DNA of 6,046 bases, taken from contig JAEWNA010000127.1 of the NCBI GenBank assembly GCA_023392975.1, positions 1 to 6,046 of the forward strand. Direction: 5' to 3'. Position numbers and translations under genes: made by a program. This document shows positions 1-5,445 of the stretch, one piece after another. The number at the start of each line of letters is the position of its first letter. Position 1 is the first letter of the stretch. Under the pieces are notes generated by a model, which saw nothing but the letters and a program-made list of their open reading frames with translations, was not told the origin of the DNA and ran no database searches. Source of the stretch: Pseudomonadota bacterium (lineage in GTDB: Bacteria > Pseudomonadota > Gammaproteobacteria > Xanthomonadales > Xanthomonadaceae).

Positions 1-727
<727 letters not shown>

Positions 728-735
728 AACTTTTC

Positions 736-747
736 GGACCGAAGTCC
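736..747 (-). other. UUCG tetraloop hairpin just upstream of 16S
   Basis: Minus strand GGAC-TTCG-GTCC is a perfect 4-bp stem closed by the extra-stable C(UUCG)G tetraloop. It sits 8 nt before the predicted mature 16S 5' end. Its likely role is in leader folding or 5'-end maturation; that is inferred from position only. Confidence 0.6.
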
Positions 748-865
748 TAATGCTTTGAGTGCAGTCGCTCGACCCAGCCCCAAATTACTCACTGCATTTG
801 CATGCTTTGAATTGACTTGGTTCTGTTACGAACGTCTGCAAGATTGGACAACCATCCACCTGCCA

Positions 866-879
866 GACGCCCGCACAAG
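866..879 (-). promoter_or_regulatory. boxC-like element of the rRNA leader
   Basis: Minus strand CTTGTGCGGGCGTC resembles the E. coli rrn boxC region (TGTGTGGGCACTC) and lies about 14 nt downstream of the boxA-like element, as in E. coli leaders. The assignment rests on sequence similarity remembered from E. coli and on the conserved order. Confidence 0.5.
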
Positions 880-893
880 TCACCTGCGCACAC

Positions 894-905
894 TGTCAAA
901 GATCG
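894..905 (-). promoter_or_regulatory. boxA antitermination element of the rRNA leader
   Basis: Minus strand CGATCTTTGACA matches the rrn boxA consensus TGCTCTTTAACA at 9 of 12 positions, including the central TCTTT. In E. coli this RNA element recruits NusB-NusE and the antitermination complex that keeps RNA polymerase from terminating early on untranslated rRNA. The boxC-like sequence follows downstream, supporting the call. No clear boxB hairpin immediately upstream was picked out. Confidence 0.65.
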
Positions 906-979
906 TCGGAATCGGCCTCAGCGCCTCATCCCTTTTTGCCTCTTTCCCTTCGCCGCCGAAGCGTCCGAGGGAGCCGCAC

Positions 980-1007
980 ATTATAGGGTAGTTTTCGTTA
1001 CCGTCAA
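980..1007 (-). promoter_or_regulatory. rRNA promoter P1 (nearest to 16S)
   Basis: The -35 box TTGACG (1002-1007) and a perfect -10 box TATAAT (980-985) are separated by 16 bp, the spacing usual for stringently controlled rRNA promoters. The discriminator GTGCGGC is GC-rich, which fits ppGpp/DksA control by analogy with E. coli. An A-tract (minus-strand AAGAAAAAAAT, 1020-1030) lies roughly at -49 to -59 and is a plausible UP element for the alpha subunit C-terminal domain. A CGC-TTCG-GCG hairpin (954-963) follows 16 bp after the -10. Transcription would start near 973, giving a leader of about 245 nt. Confidence 0.85.
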
Positions 1008-1068
1008 CACCCTGCTGCGATTTTTTTCTTGCCGACTTCGGTTTTCGCCGTTGCCGAGAAGGTCTCAC

Positions 1069-1097
1069 ATTCTGACTGGTTCCGACGATTTCGTCAA
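1069..1097 (-). promoter_or_regulatory. Decayed rRNA promoter unit P2
   Basis: The -35 box GTTGACG is intact (hexamer 1092-1097), but the -10 box is CAGAAT (1069-1074; 4 of 6) with a 17-bp spacer. The discriminator GTGAGACC is less GC-rich than in the other units, and no good dyad is present at the usual distance. It falls exactly where the array period predicts a unit, so it is best read as a weakened copy. Confidence 0.5.
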
Positions 1098-1155
1098 CAC
1101 CCGTCTTCCGTTCGACTTTCCTGCCGGAGCGCCGAAGCGTCTGGCCGGGCCGCGC

Positions 1156-1183
1156 ATTATAGGGACGCTTCGGAAGCCGTCAA
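1156..1183 (-). promoter_or_regulatory. rRNA promoter P3
   Basis: The -35 box TTGACG (1178-1183), a 16-bp spacer and TATAAT (1156-1161) are followed by the discriminator GCGCGGCCC. The spacer region holds the palindrome GCTTC-C-GAAGC. A CGC-TTCG-GCG hairpin (1130-1139) starts 16 bp after the -10. Upstream of the -35, the minus strand is TCGCAAACAAAGGG, then a GGAAAAAG tract that may contribute UP-like contacts. Confidence 0.8.
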
Positions 1184-1246
1184 CCCTTTGTTTGCGACCA
1201 CTTTTTCCGCTTCGGAAACCGTCGGTTTCCTCGGCGAGGGCCGCGA

Positions 1247-1274
1247 ATTATAGGGTGACTTTCGAAGCCGTCAA
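1247..1274 (-). promoter_or_regulatory. rRNA promoter P4
   Basis: The -35 box TTGACG (1269-1274), a 16-bp spacer and TATAAT (1247-1252) are followed by the discriminator TCGCGGCCC. A perfect dyad GGAAACC-GAC-GGTTTCC (1214-1230) starts 16 bp after the -10. The -35 flank TCGCAAACGAGGGG is nearly the same as in P3. Confidence 0.8.
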
Positions 1275-1337
1275 CCCCTCGTTTGCGACCCACTTTCCTG
1301 TTTCGGAAACCATCGGTTTCGTCCGTCAGGGCCGCGC

Positions 1338-1365
1338 ATTGTAGGTGGGTTTCCGAAACCGTCAA
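1338..1365 (-). promoter_or_regulatory. rRNA promoter P5
   Basis: The -35 box TTGACG (1360-1365) and a -10 box TACAAT (1338-1343; 5 of 6) are separated by 16 bp; the discriminator is GCGCGGCCC. Starting at the last base of the -35 is a perfect 13-bp dyad, GGTTTC-G-GAAACC (1348-1360). A second dyad, GAAACC-GAT-GGTTTC (1306-1320), starts 17 bp after the -10. A run of seven G residues on the minus strand lies just upstream of the -35. Confidence 0.7.
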
Positions 1366-1429
1366 CCCCCCCGCCTGGCGGCGTTTTCCTCGCGTCCGGA
1401 ACCGGTCGGCTCCTGCTGCGAGGGCGCGC

Positions 1430-1458
1430 ATTGTGCACGGCAACATGACGTTTGGGAA
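1430..1458 (-). promoter_or_regulatory. Degenerate outermost promoter unit P6
   Basis: The -10-like CACAAT (1430-1435; 4 of 6) is followed by the familiar GCGCGCCCT. The best -35 candidate is TTCCCA (1453-1458; 4 of 6) at 17 bp. The GTTGACG of the other units is missing. The position fits the 91-92-bp period and a dyad, GGAGCC-GACC-GGTTCC (1398-1413, one G-T pair), lies 16 bp after the -10. It is likely a decayed array end with little activity. Confidence 0.4.
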
Positions 1459-1529
1459 GGGGGTCGCCCACTTGACGCCGATGCCCGGCCGCCGGATCGT
1501 CGGTCAACCCTTTTCCGGAGTCCATCCGT

Positions 1530-1979
1530 ATGCGCATTCCTGGTGTGCTGGTCCTGTTCCTCGGCCTCGCGGCGAGCGGTTGCGGCGAGGCGCGCGACCA
1601 CTGGGTGGAGCTGAAGGGCAAGCGTTACGTGGTCGAGATCGCCGACGACGGGAAGGAGCGCGCGCGTGGCCTGATGTTCCGCGAGGAGATGGCGGCGGAC
1701 CACGGCATGCTGTTCATCCACGAACAACAGATGCCGCTCGCCTACTGGATGAAGAACACGCGGATCCCGCTGGATATCCTGTATTTCGACGATGCGCACA
1801 AACTGGTGTCGCAGCAGCGCGACGTGCCGCCGTGTTCGCTCGGCGACGGCTGCCCGCCTTACCCCAGCGATGCGCCGGCGCGCTACGTGCTGGAACTCAA
1901 CGCGGGACAGGCCGAGCAGATGGGCCTGGAGAACGGCGTGGTGCTGACGTTCGGCCCCGGCATTCCGCCGGGTCGCTGA
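1530..1979 (+). CDS. DUF192 family protein, putative lipoprotein
   Basis: The product has 149 residues. It belongs to the DUF192 family, a small conserved bacterial/archaeal fold of unknown biochemical function. The family motifs are seen in order: ERARGLMFRE (43-52), GMLF (59-62), WMKNTRIPLDILYFD (73-87), and the region around PCSLGDGCPPYPSD to YVLELNAG (101-126). Residues 1-17 form a short signal peptide with a hydrophobic core (VLVLFLGLAA) ending in ASGC, so C18 is a likely lipidation site. The -3 residue is Ala rather than the preferred Leu, so ordinary signal-peptidase-I export is possible. C102 and C108 could form a disulfide in the periplasm. The ATG at 1530 is preceded by CGGAG at 1516-1520, with 9 nt between. 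The gene is divergent from the rRNA operon; a TTGACG at 1472-1477 could be its -35 but no convincing -10 follows. Family call is firm, function unknown. Confidence 0.9.
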   Translation: MRIPGVLVLFLGLAASGCGEARDHWVELKGKRYVVEIADDGKERARGLMFREEMAADHGMLFIHEQQMPLAYWMKNTRIPLDILYFDDAHKLVSQQRDVPPCSLGDGCPPYPSDAPARYVLELNAGQAEQMGLENGVVLTFGPGIPPGR

Positions 1980-2038
1980 ACCGACCTGCCCCGGGGGTTG
2001 CCCGCGCGGCCCGGCGCCCGCACTCTCGGGACATGAAC

Positions 2039-2875
2039 ATGCGCTTCGCCCTTCCCGACTGGTCCGCCTTCGCCGCGCTCGCCGACGACGACGTGCCGCT
2101 GCTGTCCGGTGCGCTGCTGATCGCGCTGGACGAGTATCCCGACCTCGACGCCGCCGCCTGCGACGCGCAGCTCGACACGATCGCCGATTCGCTGCGCGAG
2201 CAGGTATTGGCGATCGACACTGCGCCGATGAAGATGCAGGCGATCAATCGCCGGCTGTTCGAGGAGCTCGGCTTCGCCGGCAACCATGCCGAGTACTACG
2301 ACCCGCGCAACAGCTACCTGAACGACGTGCTGCGCCGCAGGCTGGGCAACCCGATCTCGCTGGCGGTGGTGCAGATGGAGGTCTCGCGGCGGCTCGGGGT
2401 GGCGCTAGAAGGCGTGTCCTTCCCCGGGCATTTCCTGGTGAGTCTGCCAGTCGACGACGGCATGCTGGTGATGGACCCGTTCAACGGCGGGCGCCCGCTG
2501 TCGGCGGACGAGCTGCGCCAGCGCGCGCAGCCGCATTTCGGAGAACCGGTGCCGGACGAGGCGCTGCTGCGTATCCTGGTGCCGGCGTCGCCGCGGGCGA
2601 TCCTGGTGCGGATGCTGCGCAACCTGCATGCGCTGTACGCGGAACGCGGCGACTGGGCGCGCGCGGTGCGCTGCGCGGACCGCATCCTGCGGCTGTCGCC
2701 GGACAACGCCGAGGCACTGCGCGATCGCGGGCTGGGCTATCTGGAGCTCGGCCACCGCGCCGGTGCGACGCGGGATCTGGGCCGTTACCTGCGGATCCAG
2801 CCGGAAGCGGAGGATGCCGAAACGGTGCGCGACCGTCTGGTCGAACAGGGCGGACGGCATCCGCCGCTGCACTGA
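2039..2875 (+). CDS. SirB1/YchA-like protein (transglutaminase-like fold plus TPR)
   Basis: The product has 278 residues, close to E. coli YchA/SirB1 size. The N-terminal part is the transglutaminase-like core_2 domain, recognised by YYDPRNSYLNDVL (86-98), RLGNPISLAVV (101-111), GVSFPGHFLV (125-134) and MDPFNGG (145-151). In the classical Cys-His-Asp triad H131 and D146 line up, but the nucleophile position is taken by the NPISL segment with no Cys, as is usual in this family. Enzymatic activity is therefore doubtful. Residues about 190-260 are helical TPR-like repeats (LHALYAERGDWARAVRCADR, then a second unit). The protein is probably cytoplasmic, acting as a scaffold or partner-binding protein of unknown role. 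An ATG at 2033, two codons earlier, is also in frame, but GGGA at 2028-2031 is spaced 7 nt from 2039 and only 1 nt from 2033. It starts 59 bp after the DUF192 stop, so the two may be cotranscribed. Confidence 0.88.
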   Translation: MRFALPDWSAFAALADDDVPLLSGALLIALDEYPDLDAAACDAQLDTIADSLREQVLAIDTAPMKMQAINRRLFEELGFAGNHAEYYDPRNSYLNDVLRRRLGNPISLAVVQMEVSRRLGVALEGVSFPGHFLVSLPVDDGMLVMDPFNGGRPLSADELRQRAQPHFGEPVPDEALLRILVPASPRAILVRMLRNLHALYAERGDWARAVRCADRILRLSPDNAEALRDRGLGYLELGHRAGATRDLGRYLRIQPEAEDAETVRDRLVEQGGRHPPLH

Positions 2876-2903
2876 GGCCGCCTGCGGGCAGCCATCGAAG
2901 CGC

Positions 2904-2921
2904 CCGGGGTGGCGCCCCCGG
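2904..2921. terminator. Possible bidirectional stem-loop between convergent genes
   Basis: CCGGGG-TGGCGC-CCCCGG is a 6-bp GC stem in the 69-bp gap between the converging SirB1-like and rubredoxin genes. No T-run follows on either strand, so it is a weak candidate for an intrinsic terminator; position is the main argument. Confidence 0.25.
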
Positions 2922-2944
2922 AAGGCCGGTCAGGCCAGCGCCAT

Positions 2945-3136
2945 TCAGGCCAGTTCCATCTCGAAATCGCTCTTGGTCACGCCGCAGTCCGGGCAGGTCC
3001 AGGTGTCGGGGATGTCCTCCCAGCGCGTCCCCGGGGCGATGCCTTCGTCGGGCAGTCCCTTCGCTTCGTCGTAGACGAAACCGCAGACGACGCACATCCA
3101 GGTGCGGTAGACGACGGGGCTCGCGATATCGCTCAT
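2945..3136 (-). CDS. Rubredoxin, canonical type
   Basis: The product has 63 residues. Rubredoxins are small cytoplasmic one-electron carriers with a single iron held by four cysteines. Both ligand pairs are intact: CVVCG (residues about 15-19) and CPDCG (48-52). The typical spacer GLPDEGIAPGTRWEDIPDTW and the C-terminal KSDFEME are also present. An upstream in-frame ATG at 3178 would add 14 residues not typical of the family; the ATG at 3136 has AGGA at 3147-3150, 10 nt away, and gives the usual length. It is 84 bp downstream of the second rubredoxin gene on the same strand, so both are probably on one transcript. The partner reductase or oxidase is not in the window, so the role (alkane hydroxylation, oxidative stress or other) cannot be told. 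Confidence 0.95.
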   Translation of the reverse strand: MSDIASPVVYRTWMCVVCGFVYDEAKGLPDEGIAPGTRWEDIPDTWTCPDCGVTKSDFEMELA

Positions 3137-3220
3137 CGACGGGAATTCCTGATTCTGGTGGGCGCGGCATTCTCCCATCCCCGGCCGGGGACCGGAAGCG
3201 CCGACCGGCCGATCGACGGT

Positions 3221-3400
3221 TCAGTCGATGGGCTCGAAATCGGCCTTCATCGCGCCGCACTCGGGACAGGACCAGTCGTCCGGCAGGGCGTGGAACGGGG
3301 TCCCGGGCGCGATCCCGCTGGCGGGATCGCCTTCGGCGGGGTCGTAGACGTGCTCGCAGACCAGGCAGCGGTAGCGGCGGGATGCCTCGGCGGCGTTCAT
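3221..3400 (-). CDS. Second rubredoxin, divergent type
   Basis: The product has only 59 residues (MNAAEASRRYRCLVCEHVYD ...), short enough to be missed by a 60-residue cut-off. It keeps all four iron-ligand cysteines: CLVC at 13-16 and CPEC at 45-48. The segment GIAPGTPFHALPDDWSCPECG and the end KADFEPID match rubredoxins. Unlike its neighbour it has Glu instead of the usual Gly after the first Cys pair (CLVCE against CVVCG), a position near the iron site. The start at 3400 has a strong Shine-Dalgarno AAAGGAG (minus strand, 3410-3416) spaced 9 nt. As the upstream gene of the pair it probably leads the two-rubredoxin transcript, and it is divergent from thiE. Identity as a rubredoxin is firm; the physiological partner is unknown. 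Confidence 0.93.
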   Translation of the reverse strand: MNAAEASRRYRCLVCEHVYDPAEGDPASGIAPGTPFHALPDDWSCPECGAMKADFEPID

Positions 3401-3424
3401 CGGATGCGGCTCCTTTCGGATAAT
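3396..3424 (+). promoter_or_regulatory. Candidate thiE promoter
   Basis: GATAAT (3419-3424; 5 of 6) with TTCATC (3396-3401; 3 of 6) at 17 bp would start transcription near 3431, upstream of both possible thiE starts. It overlaps the start codon and ribosome-binding site of the divergent rubredoxin gene. The weak -35 makes this a tentative call. Confidence 0.3.
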
Positions 3425-3489
3425 GTCCGTTCCGGACGGTCCCGATGTCCGGCCCTCCCATTCTGCCGCCTGTGCGGCCGGTCCTCCAG

Positions 3490-4122
3490 ATGATGTCCAC
3501 GCCTGCCGTTCCCCCGCCGCTGCGCGGCCTGTACCTGATCACCCCGGACGAGGCGGACACCGCCCGGCTGCTGGCGCGGGTCGCCGACGTACTGGACCAG
3601 GCGGTGCTGCTGCAGTACCGCAACAAGGCCGCGGACGCCGTCTTGCGGCGGAAGCAAGCTGGGGCGCTGGCCCCGCTGTGCCGGGCCGCGGGCGTGCGGC
3701 TGATCGTGAATGACGATGCGCCACTGGCTGCGGACATCGGCGCGGACGGCGTGCACCTGGGCGACACCGATGGGCATGTCGACGCCGCGCGCCGCCTGCT
3801 CGGTGCCGACGCCCTGATCGGCGTCTCCTGCTACGACCGCCTCGCCCGCGCGCGCGCCGCCGCGGATGCGGGCGCGAACTACGTCGCGTTCGGCGCCTTC
3901 TTCCCCTCTACGACCAAGCCGAACGCCCGGGAAGCCGCCTTCGACCTGCTGCGCGACAGCGCCGCGCTGGGCCTGCCGCGGGTGGCGATCGGGGGCATCA
4001 CCCCGGACAATGCACGCAGCGTGATCGCGGCCGGCGCCGACCTGATCGCGGTGATCGGCGGCGTGTTCGACGCACCCGACCCCGTCGCCGCCGCGCGCGC
4101 CTGCCGGCGCGGCTTCGACTGA
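3490..4122 (+). CDS. thiE: Thiamine phosphate synthase
   Basis: ThiE joins HMP-pyrophosphate and the thiazole phosphate to make thiamine phosphate in the cytoplasm. The 210-residue product is a TIM-barrel of the usual length. Family motifs are seen in order: QYRNK (42-46, pyrimidine-pyrophosphate side), VNDD (73-76, metal), GVHLGDTD (87-94), GVSCYD (111-116), FFPSTTK (137-143, pyrophosphate/thiazole phosphate), AIGGIT (166-171) and AVIGGVF (187-193). No catalytic motif is missing. The start is uncertain: ATG codons lie at 3445, 3490 and 3493, none with a clear Shine-Dalgarno. I chose 3490 because the barrel begins at LRGLYLITPD and the 15 extra residues from 3445 are low-complexity and proline-rich. 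hemL follows after 33 bp, probably in the same operon. No TPP riboswitch signature was seen upstream. Confidence 0.93.
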   Translation: MMSTPAVPPPLRGLYLITPDEADTARLLARVADVLDQAVLLQYRNKAADAVLRRKQAGALAPLCRAAGVRLIVNDDAPLAADIGADGVHLGDTDGHVDAARRLLGADALIGVSCYDRLARARAAADAGANYVAFGAFFPSTTKPNAREAAFDLLRDSAALGLPRVAIGGITPDNARSVIAAGADLIAVIGGVFDAPDPVAAARACRRGFD

Positions 4123-4155
4123 CCCGCCCCTTTGCCTTTTCCCCACGAGATCCCG

Positions 4156-5445
4156 ATGAAGACCGAGCGTTCCCACGAGCTGTTCACCCGCGCCCAGGAC
4201 CTGATGCCCGGCGGCGTCAATTCGCCGGTGCGCGCCTTCAAATCGGTGGGCGGCGAGCCGTTCTTCGTCGAGCGCGCGGACGGTGCCTACCTTTACGACG
4301 CCGACGGCAACCGCTACATCGACTACGTGGGCTCGTGGGGGCCGATGATCGTCGGCCACAACCATCCGAAGGTGCTGGATGCGGTGATCGCCACCGCCCG
4401 GAACGGCCTGAGCTTCGGCACGCCGAACCCGCTGGAAGTGACGATGGCCGAGACCATCACGAAGCTCATACCGAGCTGCGAGATGGTGCGGATGGTGAAC
4501 TCCGGCACCGAGGCCACGCTGTCGGCGATCCGCCTCGCCCGCGGCGCCACCGGCCGCAACCGGATCGTGAAGTTCGAGGGCTGCTACCACGGCCATGGCG
4601 ACTCGTTCCTGGTGAAGGCCGGCAGCGGCATGCTCACCCTCGGCGTGCCGACCTCGCCCGGCGTGCCCGCCGGGCTCAGCGAGCTCACGGCGACCCTCAG
4701 CTACAACGATTTCGAGGGCGCGACGCGCCTGTTCGACGAGATCGGCGGCGAAGTCGCGGCGGTCATCATCGAGCCCGTCGTCGGCAACGCCAACTGCATC
4801 CCGCCGCGCCCCGGCTACCTGCAGCACTTGCGCGACCTGTGCACGCGGCACGGCGCAATTCTGATTTTCGACGAGGTGATGACCGGCTTCCGTGTCGCCC
4901 TCGGCGGCGCGCAGGCGGTGTACGGCATCACGCCCGACCTCAGCACCTTCGGCAAGATCATCGGCGGCGGCATGCCGGTGGGCGCCTACGGCGGCTGCGC
5001 CGACCTCATGCGCCAGATCGCGCCCGCCGGCCCGATCTACCAGGCCGGCACGCTCAGCGGCAATCCGGTGGCAATGGCTGCCGGATTGGCGATGCTGGAG
5101 CTGATCCAGGCACCCGGCTTCTACGAGACGCTGGACGCGCGCAGTGCCGCGCTCTGCGCCGGCTTCGAGGACGCCGCCCGCGCCGCCGGCGTGCCGTTCA
5201 GCACCAACCGCGTCGGCAGCATGTTCGGCCTGTTCTTCACCGCGGAGAAGGTCGAGACCTACGCACAGGCCACGGCCGGCGACACCGCCGCGTTCAACCG
5301 CTTCTTCCACGCGATGCGCGAACGCGGCGTGTATCTGGCGCCGTCGGCGTTCGAGGCAGGCTTCCTGTCGATGGCGCACGACGACGCGGTGATCGCGGCG
5401 ACGCTTGAAGCCGCGCGCGCGTCGTTCGCCGAGATCGCCGGGTGA
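4156..5445 (+). CDS. hemL: Glutamate-1-semialdehyde 2,1-aminomutase
   Basis: HemL is a PLP enzyme that turns glutamate-1-semialdehyde into 5-aminolevulinate, the first committed haem/tetrapyrrole precursor in the C5 pathway. The product has 429 residues, standard for the family. Landmarks: MPGGVNSPVRAFKSVGG (17-33), the PLP phosphate-binding NSGTEA (115-120), EGCYHGHGDS (141-150), the cofactor-binding IFDEVMTGFR (237-246) and STFGKIIGGGMPVGAYGG (263-280), in which K267 is the PLP Schiff-base lysine, then AGTLSGNP (297-304). All are intact. An in-frame TTG at 4132 would add eight residues; the ATG at 4156 gives the family N-terminus (MKTERSHELF), with only a weak GAGA ribosome-binding site. 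It lies 33 bp after thiE, and its stop overlaps the next start by 4 bp, suggesting a thiE-hemL-channel transcript. Confidence 0.97.
   Translation: MKTERSHELFTRAQDLMPGGVNSPVRAFKSVGGEPFFVERADGAYLYDADGNRYIDYVGSWGPMIVGHNHPKVLDAVIATARNGLSFGTPNPLEVTMAETITKLIPSCEMVRMVNSGTEATLSAIRLARGATGRNRIVKFEGCYHGHGDSFLVKAGSGMLTLGVPTSPGVPAGLSELTATLSYNDFEGATRLFDEIGGEVAAVIIEPVVGNANCIPPRPGYLQHLRDLCTRHGAILIFDEVMTGFRVALGGAQAVYGITPDLSTFGKIIGGGMPVGAYGGCADLMRQIAPAGPIYQAGTLSGNPVAMAAGLAMLELIQAPGFYETLDARSAALCAGFEDAARAAGVPFSTNRVGSMFGLFFTAEKVETYAQATAGDTAAFNRFFHAMRERGVYLAPSAFEAGFLSMAHDDAVIAATLEAARASFAEIAG

Larger units (their letters stand above)
728..973 (-). other. 16S rRNA leader (transcribed spacer between promoter P1 and 16S)
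   Basis: This stretch of about 245 bp holds no credible gene. Read on the minus strand it is the leader transcript between the promoter nearest the 16S (-10 box at 980-985) and the 16S 5' end. It contains a boxA-like element (894-905), a boxC-like element (866-879) and a UUCG hairpin (736-747), in the same order and general position as antitermination and processing elements in E. coli rrn leaders. The 3' half of the processing stem lies beyond the 16S and outside the window, so RNase III sites cannot be placed. The ORFs that cross it extend into the rRNA or promoter array and have no protein-like composition. Confidence 0.8.
950..1460 (-). repeat. Tandem array of about 90-bp rRNA promoter units
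   Basis: Six units on the minus strand have -10 boxes beginning at plus positions 980, 1069, 1156, 1247, 1338 and 1430, giving steps of 89, 87, 91, 91 and 92 bp. The conserved parts are GTTGACG, a spacer (16 bp in the four intact units), TATAAT or a derivative, a GC-rich stretch (GCGCGGCCC in the best copies), then in five of the six units a small dyad 16-17 bp after the -10. The -35 flank TCGCAAAC(A/G)A(A/G)GGG is shared by units 3 and 4. Units differ between these elements, so the array is old or rapidly diverging rather than a fresh duplication. The region has no gene of its own. Confidence 0.8.

Noticed and set aside
817..1446. Several ORFs on both strands across the rRNA leader and promoter array
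   Set aside because: They are open only because of GC-rich repeats; repeated peptide blocks mirror the 90-bp promoter units.
1472..1500. Plus-strand TTGACG as a promoter for the DUF192 gene
   Set aside because: The best -10 at 16-18 bp (GATCGT) matches only 3 of 6 positions, so it is mentioned but not called.
1502..1507. Further minus-strand TTGACC as a seventh promoter unit
   Set aside because: It is out of register with the 90-bp period and the sequence at the -10 distance (GGCATC) is not promoter-like.
1283..2038. Long N-terminal extension of the SirB1-like frame (530 residues in total)
   Set aside because: The extension crosses promoters P4-P6 and the whole DUF192 gene in another frame; the family N-terminus and a ribosome-binding site place the start at 2039.
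2930..2953. 9-bp direct repeat TCAGGCCAG (2930-2938 and 2945-2953) at the rubredoxin 3' end
   Set aside because: It is short, two copies only, with no sign of an attachment site or insertion.
3179..3190. 12-bp palindrome CCCCGGCCGGGG between the rubredoxin genes
   Set aside because: It has no loop for a terminator, no T-run, and such GC palindromes are expected at this base composition.
3401..3489. TPP riboswitch upstream of thiE
   Set aside because: The gap is too short and shared with a divergent gene, and the conserved CUGAGA and ACCUGA thi-box motifs are not present.
2481..3767. 428-residue minus-strand ORF
   Set aside because: It overlaps both rubredoxins in another frame and the antisense of two other genes; arginine-rich composition is typical of a shadow frame.
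3397..5379. 660-residue minus-strand ORF
   Set aside because: It is antisense to thiE and hemL, His/Arg/Ala/Gly-rich with no domain, a common artefact opposite high-GC genes.
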